The translations under genes and the position numbers were made by a program. From contig CAMZMU010000027.1 in NCBI GenBank assembly GCA_947311845.1, forward strand, positions 47,308,758-47,372,757: a DNA stretch of 64,000 nucleotides, written 5' to 3'. The notes beneath the pieces are model-generated. The model ran no database searches. It was not told the DNA's origin and worked only from the letters and a program-made list of their open reading frames with translations. Numbering within the stretch: position 1 is the first letter of the stretch; the number at the start of each line of letters is the position of its first letter. This document shows positions 12,504 through 23,735 of this stretch, in pieces. Source of the stretch: Poa pratensis. Its lineage: Eukaryota; Streptophyta; Magnoliopsida; Poales; Poaceae.

Positions 12504-13999
12504 TGATGACTCCCAAGTGCAGGAGATCAATTGTAGTACCTTTCAATTAGAAAAGGTTGTCGAACCCACGAGGAGCTGAAGGTATTGGTTAGTAAGATTG
12601 ATAAATAAAACAATAAAAGATGCAAGTGTTTTTGGTATTTTTGGTTGTATAGTTGCAATGCAGAAATAAATAGTAGCAAGTGAAAGCTCTCAAAGAGAGA
12701 AAGCCCAATCCTCTTATGTGGCAAGAGGACAAGCTCAAGTGATGTGTAACTTATATGTGGAAAACGTTCCCGAGGGCGGCATGGATATGCTAGGCATAGA
12801 GATTTATTAAACAACACGTTGAATATCTTGTCAAGTTTTAATCTTCTTTGGACGGAGCCATAATTAGGTATAGCTAAATAAATAAACTACAACCCCTTAT
12901 GATGGATCATGTGGCCAAGTAAATGACTGCACAAGAATTATTAAGACATAAAGTCCCACCATAGCATTACACTCTAAGGTCCCCGATACTAATACCCTCA
13001 TAATATAACTTCATGACTCGGTCTCAGGTTTACGTGTCCTCCCAAGTCTCCTCAATTCATTATACTACGGTGTTCTCCTATGAGCCCATATAGGTGAAGT
13101 GTTGTGCAGTCGACGTTCGCACAACACCATCATAGAATCACATAAAAGATAAACTCTTGACAAAATACCAACACATGTATATATAAATCATTGCCAATTC
13201 ATCCTATGCCCTCAGGAACATACGGGAACTACTCACAACGTGCAAACATGATGATATTCAGTGGCATAAGTGGTACAACACAATCTGAAATATAACTTCA
13301 CCACCAAATAATGACAAGTACTCAATCACAAACATGAATAGTAGCACAAGACAAGTATCTAGGGTATAGCAACTCTCAAACTACGAGGGGAACGGAGTGG
13401 ATCACGGTGATGATGATGGAGATGGTGCTGGTCTTGATGGGTGATGATGTAGAGGCCTCCTCCCACGCCAAGGAGGAGAGGTGATGACGATGACGATGAT
13501 TTCCCCCTCTCCGGAGCTCCGGAGCAGCAGGATCTGATCCCCCTCGGAGGGAATCAGGAGTTTCGCCGCCGCCGCGACCTCGGATGGTTTGGGAAAATTA
13601 GGCGTACTTTTCGGGCGAGACGAAGGCTGCTAAAAAGCCCCAGGCGAGGAGGTGCCCGAGGCCATTTGGTGGGCCCCACGCGGCCAGGTACATGGGCCGC
13701 GTGGGCCCCCCTTTTGGCCCTCGTGGCTCTCCTCTCTTCGGTCTTCTTTCCTTGCCTTCCTTCTGATGAAAAACCTGTGGTATTTTTCCTTTTATTATTT
13801 GGGTTCCTGAAACTCCTGAAACATAAAAACAAGAAAAGGGGGTTTTCTGCCTCCCAGAAATTAAATACCAAAAATAGGGACTTTGTATGAAAGTCCCCTA
13901 AATCATCTAAAACATGAAAAACAATGATATAACAGTGCAAATAACATTCTAATATGCTACTAAAGGTTGCATAAATGATGATATAAAATGCACGTATCA
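12504..13999 (-). repeat. 5' LTR of gypsy-2
   Basis: About 1,496 bp. On the minus strand it starts TGATACGTGC at 13999 and ends ...CATCA at 12504. The following five bases, GTGGG (14000-14004), are the candidate target-site duplication, but the other copy is outside the window. Open frames within it, including the GC-rich one at 13554-13940, are not genes. Confidence 0.85.
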
Positions 14000-15028
14000 G
14001 TGGGCCCCATTTGGCCCACCTAGGCCGGCCGACCCCTCTCCCCCTTTTTTCCTTTTAGGTGTGCAACCTTAAATTTGAATTTAATAAAAAATATTTAATC
14101 ATTAATTCAACTAATTAATATTAAATACATATTATCTAATTAATACTAGCTCCGAAAACTATTTCGTCGCTCTCTGATCTCCATCGGATTTTTCCCGGGT
14201 TGCTCCCGGTGCTCTCTTCTATCTTCTCTTTTATTTCCAATCTACAAGAGTCATCTCCCCTTAAGTGTGTTACCCTAGCGATTCGAGATGTCGCCAGACA
14301 TAATCGAGACACGCTCTCCGATTAATGACTAATTCGTGGACCTTGGATATCCAGAATTAATCCCTGTGAGATAACGGATAACTTTGTCGTTCGAACCTAG
14401 ACGTAGAGTCTTAAACCTTTTGTCTGGCAATACTTAGCGTATTCGAGACTCGTTCTTAGATATCGTGATACCTAGCTTGATCTCGTTATTGACAATACTA
14501 TTTTTTACTCTTTTGTGATATTATGTCCCCGTGACCTAGTCACATGTTTGCAAACTTATTTGACATAATCTCACCGAGTGGGTCCAGAGTATCTATCCTG
14601 CTATGCGGATTGGCAAATCCCGCTCTTAATCCCTCGTCTCAACATACTCCCTTTCGATACCCCCAATACCCGAGAGGAACACCGTTATTGTCACACTATT
14701 AAGATATGACGTTTGATGCAATCAAAGTATATTTTAGGAATAGCGATAAGAGTCGATCTCAGGTCAAAGTTGTATTGACTATGTCCTACAAATGTTAGGT
14801 ATGTCCATCACATCGTTCTGCCAACGATATGACTCCATTGTCAGCTGACACCAATGTCATATGATCGGGAAACCTCGATCATCAATTGCACAATGAACTA
14901 GTCACGTAGAGGCTATTAGGGAACTGGTTGTCTACCTACCACACGTTTATTAATGTTTCTGCTTAATACAGTTATAGTATGGTATAAAACATATAATGAA
15001 CAATAGAGATATGACAAATAAATTATCT
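14000..15028 (-). repeat. BARE/Angela-like copia LTR, truncated
   Basis: Read on the minus strand, words such as AACTGTATTAAGCAGAAAC, GTGTGGTAGGTAGACAAC and GCCTCTACGTGACTAG parallel the 5' part of BARE/Angela/WIS LTRs (recalled, not searched). The first few dozen LTR bases are missing at the 15,028 side, and the 14,000 side is interrupted by gypsy-2. No coding sequence. Confidence 0.6.
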
Positions 15029-15035
15029 TTATTAA

Positions 15036-15577
15036 GTGACTCTAATGATCAAGAGAGAGTTGTTGCAAGACTGCAGTTTGGGAAAGATGCAATTCTGTGA
15101 ACATTGCATATTTGGTAAGCACACAAGAGTTAAGTTCAATGCTTCCATTCATACCACCAAAGGTACACTTGATTATGTACATGTTGATGTTTGGGGGCCG
15201 TCATGTAAGCCTCTTATGGTGGTGCTCGTTATATGCTTACTATTATTAATGATTACTCTAGAAGAGTTTGGCCTTATTTCATGAAAAATAAGGATGATTC
15301 GTTTGCTGCTTTTAATGAGTGAAAAGCTATGATAGAAAGGAAAACAGAGAGGAAGGTGAAAATACTTCGTACTGACAATGGTGGTGAATTTTGTTCGAAT
15401 GCTTTTAATGATTTTTGCAGAATAGAAGGAATTGTCAGGCACCTCACCATCCCATACACGCCTCAGCAGAATGGTGTAGCGGAGCGGATGAACATGACAA
15501 TCATGTCCAAGGCTCGCTGCATGATCTCCAACGCTCGCATGAGTAAGCGTTTTTTGGGTTGAGGCGGCAGCCACCAC
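15036..15577 (+). pseudogene. copia-1 pre-integrase and integrase
   Basis: The first piece ends the zinc-binding GAG-pre-integrase motif (CEHCIFGKHTRVKF) and enters the integrase core (YVHVDVWGPS, first catalytic Asp). After a frameshift near 15,240-15,330 comes KILRTDNGGEFCSNAF (second Asp) and TPQQNGVAERMNMTI (catalytic Glu). The DDE residues are present but the frame is interrupted, so the protein is not made whole. Confidence 0.85.
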
Positions 15578-16130
15578 CTGTTACTTGATAATAGGTCACC
15601 ATCTATTCCCCTCGACAAGAAAACCCCTATGGAGGTATGGTCAGGTACTCCTGCTGATTATTCATAGCTTAAAGTTTTCGGTTGCACTGCTTATGCTCAT
15701 GTTGATAATGGAAAATTAGAGCCGAGAGCTATTAAGTCTGCTTTCATTGGTTATGGTTCGGGTGTAAAAGGATATAAGTTATGAAATCCCGAAACTAACA
15801 AGGCTTTCATGAGCAGGAGTGTTGTTTTCAATGAATCTGTTATGTACTTTGATAAGTTGTCCTCAGATGTTTCAGACAGTTCAGATGAGGAACAGATTCG
15901 TGTCGAGGTGGAGCACTCCGTTGAAAAGGAAAATGTCACAGAAGACAATGATGGTGATGCGTCAGATAACTCTGACTCTGAGAATGATAATATGCCTGAT
16001 TCATGCCCTGTTATGCAGCAACAAAACCAGTCTATCGCTGCTGGTAGACAAAAGAGAAATTGTGGTCCTCGACCACATTTAATTGAGGAGTGTAACATTG
16101 TTAATTATGCTCTGAGTTGTGCAGAACAGG
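15578..16130 (+). pseudogene. copia-1 linker between integrase and reverse transcriptase
   Basis: Contains the conserved copia segment after integrase (GCTAYAHV...KAFIGYGSGVKGYK type) with an in-frame stop near 15,665, then an acidic, Asp/Glu/Ser-rich spacer (15,860-16,010) typical of the variable region before reverse transcriptase. Confidence 0.7.
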
Positions 16131-17085
16131 TGGAGCATGGACATGAGCCATCCACGTATACTGAAGCTATTGCTACAAGTGACCGCGAGAAGTGGATCTC
16201 CGCTATACAAGAGGAGATGCAATCACTTGGGAAGAATGGCACATGGGATGTTGTGCGCTTGCCTAAGCAAAAGAAGGATGTCCGATGTAAGTGGATCTTC
16301 AAGAGAAAGAGGGTTTGTCTCCAAGTGAGCCTCCAAGATTTAAGGCAAGGTTAGTGGCAAAAGGTTTCAGTCCAATCCAGGTATTTATTATAATGATGTT
16401 TTTATTATAATGATGTTTTCTCTCTGGTTCTCAAGCATAGTTCTATTCGAACATTTTTCTCCATTGTTGCTATGCATGATCTTGAGCTTGAGCAGTTAGA
16501 TGTCAAATTGCGTTTTTGCATGGAGAGTTGGAGGCGGAGATATACATGGACCAGCCTGAAGGGTTCATGGTGCCGGGTAAGGAGGATCTTGTTTGTAAGT
16601 TGAAAAGGTCCCTATACGGTTTGAAACAATCTAATCGTTAGTGGTATAAAATGTTTGATTCAATTGTGTTGTCACATGGCTTTAAGAGGTCTGGATTTGA
16701 TAGCTGTGTGTACATTAAGTTTGTTGATGGATCGTCTATATACTTGCTGTTATATGTTGATGATATGTTGATTGCTCCCAAGAGCATGAAAGATGTCGCC
16801 GCTCTCAAGTCACAATTGAGTAGCGAATTTGAGATGAAGGATCTTGGTGCTGCTAAGAGAATCCTAGGTATGGAAATTACACGTGACAGGAAGTCTAGGT
16901 TCTTATTTCTTAGTCAGCAAGTTACATTAAGAAAGTTCTTCATCGTTTTAACTTCCATGATGCAAAGTCTGTTAGTACTCCCATTGCTTCTCATTTTAAG
17001 TTGTCATCTACACAATGTCCTACTAGTGATGATGATTTGGAGTACATGTCTCGAGTTCCATATTCTAGTGCTGTTGGTTCCTTGA
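16131..17085 (+). pseudogene. copia-1 reverse transcriptase
   Basis: Conserved blocks appear in order over several frames: the W-I-S-A-I-Q-E-E-M start with VRLPKQKKDVRCKWIFKRK, the MDQPEGF block at ~16,550, [10 protein letters not shown], and YLLLYVDDMLIAPK with catalytic YVDD at ~16,755. DLGAAKRILGMEI follows. The EYMSRVPYSSAVGSLMYAMV segment at ~17,040-17,100 is in another frame. At least three frameshifts make the enzyme inactive. Confidence 0.88.
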
Positions 17086-17113
17086 TGTATGCTATGGTTG
17101 TTCACGTCCTGAT

Positions 17114-17638
17114 TTGTCATATGCTATGAGCTTGGTGAGTAGATACATGGCTAATCCTGGTAAAGAACATTGGAAAGCTGTTCAGTGGATTTTCAGGTAC
17201 CTCCGTGGCACGTCTGATGCTTGCCTGAAGTTTGGCAGAGCTGGTGAGGGACTCGTAGGCTATGTGGATTCAGATTTTGCTGCCGACTTGGATAAGAGGA
17301 GGTCCCTCACAGGTTATGTGTTCACCATTGGTGGTTGTGTTGTTAGTTGGAAGGCAACACTTCAGCCGGTTGTTGCCCAATCCACCACGGAGGCTGAATA
17401 CATGGCCATTGCAGAAGCAGTTAAAGAAACTGTTTGGTTGAAAGGTTTGTTTGCTGAGCTTTGTGGAGTTGATACTTGCATTAACTTATTTTGTGATAGT
17501 CAGAGTGCCATTTACCTTACTAAGGATCAGATGTTCCATGAGAGAACAAAGCACATAGACATCAAATACCATTATGTGCGTGATGTTGTTGCACAAGGTA
17601 AGCTGAAGGTATGCAAGATTAGTACTCATGAATCATGA
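17114..17638 (+). pseudogene. copia-1 RNase H
   Basis: 174 codons with the copia RNase H signature: GYVDSDFAADLDKRRSLTGY (first acidic residue), STTEAEYMAIAEA (catalytic Glu) and LFCDSQSAIYL (Asp), ending HIDIKYHYVRD. This is the least damaged part of the element; a frame change follows near 17,630. Confidence 0.88.
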
Positions 17639-17813
17639 TAATCTGACTGATATGATGACAAAGCCTGTTACTAAGTTTGAGCTATGCTCAGCCTTAGTTG
17701 GTATCACTGTCTAGCCCAAGAGGCTATTTGGCGCCGAAAGTGTTTTCTTTGTTGTGTTTCAGGGGTAAAGGTTCTCGTTCATGCTACAAGATGAAATTTA
17801 TCTCAAGGTGGAG

Positions 17814-18295
17814 TGTTGTTTTGATGTGCTCCAAATTCTTATGTTCCGGGGAAACATGCCACACAGAGGGCCACACAGAAGATGCCGCATCAGATCCCGA
17901 GAGTGGATCGGTCGGATGTTCCAGGAACATGGCCACACCGAGGGCCACACAAGGAGCTGGCACATCCAATCCCAATCCAGGGAGTGGATCGATCTTGTCC
18001 TTGCTCAATACCCATGGTTACATGCCCTAATTGTTTCCGAGTTGGACTGCAGACAACTTAGGGTTTTGCCCATTATAAATAAATCTTGTAAGCCGCCGTA
18101 TTGAGATAAGCCACACATTGTAAACACACGGCGTTTGTAGCCTCACCCTGATATACTGATATAGTGAAGTATGCTGGCTGGCGCCCGTGGTTTTTTCCTC
18201 TCCTTTGTTTGGAGGGGTTTTCCACGTTAAATCTCGTGTCCCCGTTGGTTTGATCTTTCCGCTACTTCGTCGTTTCTTTGCTATCTTTTGTAACA
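17814..18295 (+). repeat. 3' LTR of copia-1
   Basis: 482 bp, TGTTG...AACA. It is preceded by a purine-rich tract (17801-17813, TCTCAAGGTGGAG). It contains a TATA-like ATTATAAATAAAT near 18,073 and the GGGGTTTTCCACGTTAAAT word at ~18,215 found near the end of many plant copia LTRs. The 5' LTR is missing, so no age estimate is possible. Confidence 0.8.
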
Positions 18296-21200
18296 CGATC
18301 CAGCTAGCTAGCTAGCTAAGTTTTGGTTGTGTGTTGCCCTTGCCGCCATGGCGAGCTCCGCCGACGAGGACTGCGCCTCTGGTCCGTCACGAGCTACTTG
18401 GTCCGAATGGAGATGAGTCACCAGAAGTTGGAAAAGATGTCGCTTGAATCGAACGCTCGCCGTGGATGTTGCATGATTCTTGCAAGTTTGAGGGCGGTCC
18501 GGTGAGGGTTGGGCTGAAATTTCCCTCCCGCCAACCGTTGTGTGGCTTTCCATTTTACATGAAAAATTATCTTCAAAACACAAAGTATAAGTAGGAGGGG
18601 TGAAATTTCCTGCTCCGTGCATAAATATTTCGGAGCGAGGACTTATCCAGTATCTGATATGTTTGAACTTTTGTCCTCTATCCGAAAAAACAATTGTTTT
18701 CCAGATCGGGGATTTATCTGGTATCCGCTAGAGTAGTAGTATCAGTATTCCCTCCAACTAACATTGATTGTCGTTAAATTGAATTTATTATATCTCCTTT
18801 TGTATTCCCAAATTCGTTTGTATCATAAATTCGTTTGTACGATGTCCCCACGGCATATGTGGATGTCGCGCAACACAAACACTTATCAGTTTCAGATCAA
18901 CGTGCACTCACTTGGCCCTGTAATGATATATGGAATGAAAAAACGCTGAAATGTTCATAGAAAAAGATAGGTAATCGCTGGTAGCGTGTGCATCCCTGCT
19001 CTGCTCAACGGTCTCTATGGTTCCATGTTGCACGTATCATCACAACATGGATGAGACCGGACCTACTATAAGCAAGCATGAAAATGACATAAAGGAGTCC
19101 ATATCTATTATCATACAAAAAAAGAGAGTAACCCATAGCGACGTAATGTGGAACAGTTAGCCATAATTTTTATGTATCACAAAGCGGAAAAGTATCATAG
19201 CACAAACATCAGGCCCGATCACCATGATCAGGACGTCTATATATTGTAGTCCAGATTCTCAGACAATTCGAGAAGCAAGGATGTATAACAGAAACAAATC
19301 AAGAGAATGCAAGTTGCTATTTTCTTCACCGGGCATAAAGAGAACAGGCATATGTTTGCAAGTTGCTATTTTCTTCACCGGGCATAAAGAGAACGGGCAT
19401 ATGTTTCCCAGTTCGCCAGTGTGTGTGTTTTCCTTGTGCACCGCACCGTTGCTTGTACGTTTTTTTTTGAATGGACTAATTCACAGTTGAACAACTTAAC
19501 CTTAAAACCACCACACGGATCAGATACAGATGATCTTCTATTTGCCCATAAAATGTCAATAATCGCCCCATAGTACGGAGGTGTCCCCAATTAGGCTGTG
19601 ATTCCCTCCGGGATGACCCCTAGAAATGTCGCCTGGACGCTCCTTCTCGACCTTGGTGCTCAACTTAATCTCCTCCTGGGACGGGGGCCACAAGAGCTTG
19701 ATAGAGACGTTTAAATGCCGGAAGCGGGTTTTGACCATCGACATTTTGAAACCGACCTTGAGGAATGAGAGGAAGAAGGGTGTCGGAGGCGTTGCTACAA
19801 CACTTCCAAGTGGGGGCTAAGGGTGTGGCGTAAGCCAGGAAAATCAAACTACGAGGGTCTCGACGTGATAAGAAGACTTCACGAAGGATGGCGCACCTTG
19901 GCGCAAAGTTTGGCCGGGGATGTCTAGCAACGGAGTAGCGACGAGGGTCCGATGATGGACAAAGGGTGCTCTGGCGAGATCAGACAATGGTTGACGAAGT
20001 TGGTCGACTTTGGCGAGGTCTCAATCAGCTTTGATGAGTTTTCTGGCTAAATCCGGTGAGGTATGGGCAACTCCGAAGAGGGTCCTGGCGAGCAGTGGCA
20101 GAGGCGATGTGGCTGCTATGTATATTATTTTCATGAATTATCTCTGTCCTTAGGGTTTTAGTCGGACATAATACATAAGCGAAGATGCGGCGCAATGGAG
20201 ACCAGCCTAGTAGTGAATCCGTTCCTTTTTAGTTACACATGGTTATAAGTGGTAAAAGTTCCAAAAAGTATCTATAATTTGTATTAATGCATGGTATTAC
20301 TATATCATTGCTACATACTTTTATTATGGTTTTATATCATTTATTGAACTAAACTATTGACCTAGTGCCAACGGACAGTTGTTGTTTCCTGCCTGTTTTT
20401 GCGTCGCAGTTTTCGGCAAGAAAAATATCAAGAAAGAATCCAGAAAATGAGGAGATCACCTAAGTGCTTCGAGATGAAAAGTGGCCCTAGGAGGGGCGTG
20501 AGTTGGCCACGTGGACAGGCATGCGCCCTTGGGTACGCTGGGCCAATGTGTCGCCGCCTCGGCGTGTATGCTCTGCACATGCGAAAATTCCCTTTTTGAT
20601 TCTTTTAATCGACATTGAAATTTAAAAAAAATCCTAAATGTTGGCAATAATGTAGAAACCTGCAATTTTCCGACCCTAAACAGTTTATATACCAACCTAC
20701 AAGACAAAACAATTTTGACAAATATGAAAATTTTCGAATTTGCATTGTTCACTTCGTTAGATCCAGAAATTTATCAATTTTGCACTAATTAAAATAGAAT
20801 ACCTCACATTAGCATTTGCACAATTGTAGAAATATTCATTGTTTATATTTATTTTTTTAGATATTAGAAAGATGTTAAAAAAATATGTTGCACATGTTCG
20901 AATACAAAAAAAAAAGCAAGTACATGAAACAAAAGATATCATAAGTATTTTTGGAAATCTTTTTATTAGTAGACGTTACATGGTACTGCTAAATACACAT
21001 GGCAAAAAGGCTACACACAAAAAATGGGATGGCAGAAGAAGGGCCAATCTCGACAAAATGCAAAAGCTTGTCACACGCTGTAAATGCCCATCAATCTCAA
21101 ACAAAACCCAGGCCAGCCCCAAGCGTCACATGGCCTTTGGAGAGCCTCTTTGTCCCGCTCAGCGCTAGCGGGCGAGCGCTCGCCTGCGTTCATAGCCAGC

Positions 21201-21399
21201 TGCCCAGCTTTTCCGGTTTGGTCCGGCCCATGGATATGTATGATTTTAATTAATTTATTTTTTCCTACTTTTTATTCCTATTTTATATATTTTCCAGTAT
21301 AATCAAATGGGTACAATAGCTTCGTATATCCATGAACAAATCACACGGAAATCCGAACATGCGACGACTCACACGACGTACACACACAGCAAACACGTG
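18296..21399. other. anonymous intergenic DNA
   Basis: No protein-coding similarity. It holds a short (CTAG)n run at 18,303-18,318 and a 49-bp tandem duplication (listed separately). AT-rich stretches with A/T homopolymers lie between 20,600 and 21,000. Small ORFs here look random. Confidence 0.5.
19309..19406. repeat. 49-bp tandem duplication
   Basis: Two adjacent 49-bp copies, 19309-19357 and 19358-19406, beginning GCAAGTTGCTATTTTCTTCA and differing at one position (A/G). No coding role seen. Confidence 0.95.
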
Positions 21400-21404
21400 C
21401 ACAG

Positions 21405-21501
21405 TGTTGTGGAATGAACAACTCTATTCAACAAGGGCCTTAGGCCAAAGGTACAAGGTACATATACATGTGGTGATGAACAGTACTATACACATCTAAC
21501 A
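21405..21501 (-). repeat. 3' LTR of copia-2
   Basis: 97 bp, identical by eye to the copy at 26574-26670. On the minus strand it starts TGTTAGATGTG and ends ...CCACAACA. It contains a GTACATATACATG palindrome-like core. Adjoins target duplication CACAG. Confidence 0.95.
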
Positions 21502-21512
21502 CCCTCCTCAAA
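21502..21512 (-). promoter_or_regulatory. polypurine tract of copia-2
   Basis: Minus strand TTTGAGGAGGG directly before the 3' LTR; primes plus-strand DNA synthesis. Confidence 0.8.
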
Positions 21513-23735
21513 CGCATGGTGGGTCAACAACACTAAGTTTGGAGAGGAAGAACCCATGCTGCGCTCGAGTCTGTGCCTTCGTTAAGAAATCTGCCAACTG
21601 TAACTCGGAAGGCACATAGTGAAGAGCAAGAATCTGATCCTGCACAGCAGCACGCACAAAGGAGGCATCCACGCCGATGTGCTTGGTGAGCTCATGCTTC
21701 ACCGGGTCACGCGCAATGCTGATGGCACCGGTACTGTCTGACAATAGAGAAGTCGGTGCAGCAGCAGAAACACCAAAGTCTGCTAGCAACCATCGCAACC
21801 AGGTCACCTCAGCCGTCAACATAGCCATCGCTCGCAACTCAGCCTCTGCACTGGAGCGGGAAACTGCCTTCTGTTTCTTCGTCTTCCAGGAAATGAGAGA
21901 TCCTCCAAGAAAAACACAATAGGCAGACAGGGAGCGGCGATCAGAAGGATCACTGGCCCACGTAGCATCAGAGTAGGCCTGGAGCTGGAGAGAGCTGGAG
22001 CGAGGAAAGAAAAGGCGGTGAGAGATCGTGCCACGAAGATATCGTAGAACACGGAGAAGGTGACTATAGTGGACAAAACTGGTAGCAGATACGAACTGAC
22101 TCAGAATGTGGACAGGATATGATATGTCTGGACGAGTGACAGCCAGATAGACAAGACTCCCAACAAGATGGCGATAGCGTGTCGGGTCTGTGAGGGGATC
22201 ACCATCGGTAGCACGAAGCTGAACATTGAGCTCCATAGGAGTCTCAGCAGTGCACTCATCACCAAGAGCGGCGCGAGCAAGAAGATCCTGAATATATTTT
22301 TCTTGAGAGATGTAGAAGCCATCAGAAGTCGAAGAAACCTCAATCCCAAGAAAATAGCGAAGAGGGCCAAGATCTGACATCAGGAACTGCTCACGGAGGC
22401 GGGCCTTAACAAAGGCAATATACACAGAGTCATCGCCAGTAATGATCATGTCATCAACATATAAGAGGAGGAGCGTCCGACCACGAGGTAAGGTGTGGAC
22501 AAACAGCGCAGGGTCATGGTCGCTAGGCACAAAACCAGCGGCAGTCACCACAGAAGCGAAACGCTCAAACCAGGCGCGAGGGGCTTCTTTAAGGCCATAG
22601 AGAGAGCGCCGAAGACGGCAAACCATACCATCAGGAACAGAGTACCCCGGTGGTGGCTGCATATAAACCTCCTCACGCAACTCACCATTGAGAAAGGCAT
22701 TCTGGACGTCAAGCTGAGACACAGACCAATGACGAACATAAGCCACAGAGAGAAGAGTGCGAACAGTAGTCATGTGGGCAACAGGAGCGAATGTCTCATC
22801 ATAATCGCGTCCCTGCTCCTGCTGAAAACCACGAGCCACAAGACGAGCTTTGTAACGCTCAAGAGAACCATCGGAGCGAGTCTTGATCTTATAGACCCAC
22901 TTGCAAGTGATGGGACGAACACCAGGAGGAGGGGAAACAAGATCCCAAGTGCCAGTGCGCTCAAGTGCAGCAATCTCCTCAGCCATCGCAAGCTGCCATT
23001 CAGACTGAGCCATGGCATCCCGATAGGAAGTGGGCTCAACAGCAGCAGAAAGACCGTACTGTGAAGGAGAAAAGCGATCAGGAGACCGCAAGGAAGGACG
23101 AGAACGAAGGTTATGAACCGGTGTAGGTGGGGAAGGTGGCGCTCCGGAAGTAGAGGGTATGTCAGAGGAATCATCCACAGCACGAGGTCGACGAGTGTAG
23201 TGGAGAGGAAAGGGAGAAAGGGGAGGACGCGCCGGAGCGGTAGGTGGAGAGGCAGGTGACGAGGGAGGAGAGGAAGAAGGAGGGGTGGGTGGGGTCGGAG
23301 GTATATCAGAAACAGTGGGACTCGGCGGAGGTGGAGGTGGAGGAGGAACATGAGGCACAGAGGGAGATGTGTCGGGGAGTATAAGAAAGGAGAGATCGTC
23401 AACTGAAAAAGTCGAGATGGTAGGACGCGGATAGTATGGACGAGACTCATCAAAAGTCACATCACGTGAAATACGAAGACGACGACCAACAGGATCCCAA
23501 CATCGGTAACCCTTGTGCTCATTACTGTACCCAAGAAAGACACACTCAACCGACTGAGCAGTCAGTTTGGTGCGTTCTCGCAGAGCAAGAAGAACATAGC
23601 ACACACACCCAAACAGACGAAGGGCGGAATAGTCAGCAGAATGACCAGAGAGACGCTCCATAGGAATATCACCCTGTAAGGTAGCCGAAGGCTGGATGTT
23701 GATAAGATATGTGGACGTGGAAATAGCCTCAGCCC
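21508..23735 (-). pseudogene. copia-2 pol, second part: end of integrase, reverse transcriptase, RNase H
   Basis: An open frame of more than 700 codons. It begins with the integrase end ([20 protein letters not shown]) and a long Pro/Ser linker (residues ~95-165). The reverse transcriptase follows: TCKWVYKIKTRSDGSLERYK, LDVQNAFLNGEL, SLYGLKEAPRAW and catalytic LLYVDDMIITGD. RNase H ends it: YSDATWASDPSDRRSLSAY, SRSSAEAELRA and LLSDSTGAI. All catalytic motifs are intact. It is out of frame with the upstream part because of one missing base at 23,736-23,739. Trans-complementation aside, this copy cannot make a full Gag-Pol. Confidence 0.93.

Larger units (their letters stand above)
7357..13999 (-). 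mobile_element. Athila-like gypsy retrotransposon 'gypsy-2', interrupted by gypsy-1
   Basis: Read on the minus strand: LTR (13999-12504), tRNA-Asp primer site, gag, protease, reverse transcriptase, RNase H, integrase, and the pol C-terminus ending at 7745. This is the canonical Ty3/gypsy order. All coding parts are split by frameshifts. The 3' end is cut by gypsy-1 at 7356/7357; the remaining 3' part must lie left of the window. The two elements share the primer-site type and the same LTR start, so they are probably members of one lineage. Confidence 0.85.
15029..18295 (+). mobile_element. 5'-truncated Ty1/copia retrotransposon 'copia-1'
   Basis: Plus-strand order: end of the GAG-pre-integrase domain, integrase, reverse transcriptase, RNase H, polypurine tract and 3' LTR. 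This is the copia order, with integrase before reverse transcriptase. The 5' LTR, gag and protease are missing; the break coincides with the BARE/Angela-like LTR end. Several stops and frameshifts show it is inactive. Confidence 0.88.

Noticed and set aside
13554..13940. 128-codon ORF on the minus strand
   Set aside because: Lies wholly inside the gypsy-2 LTR.
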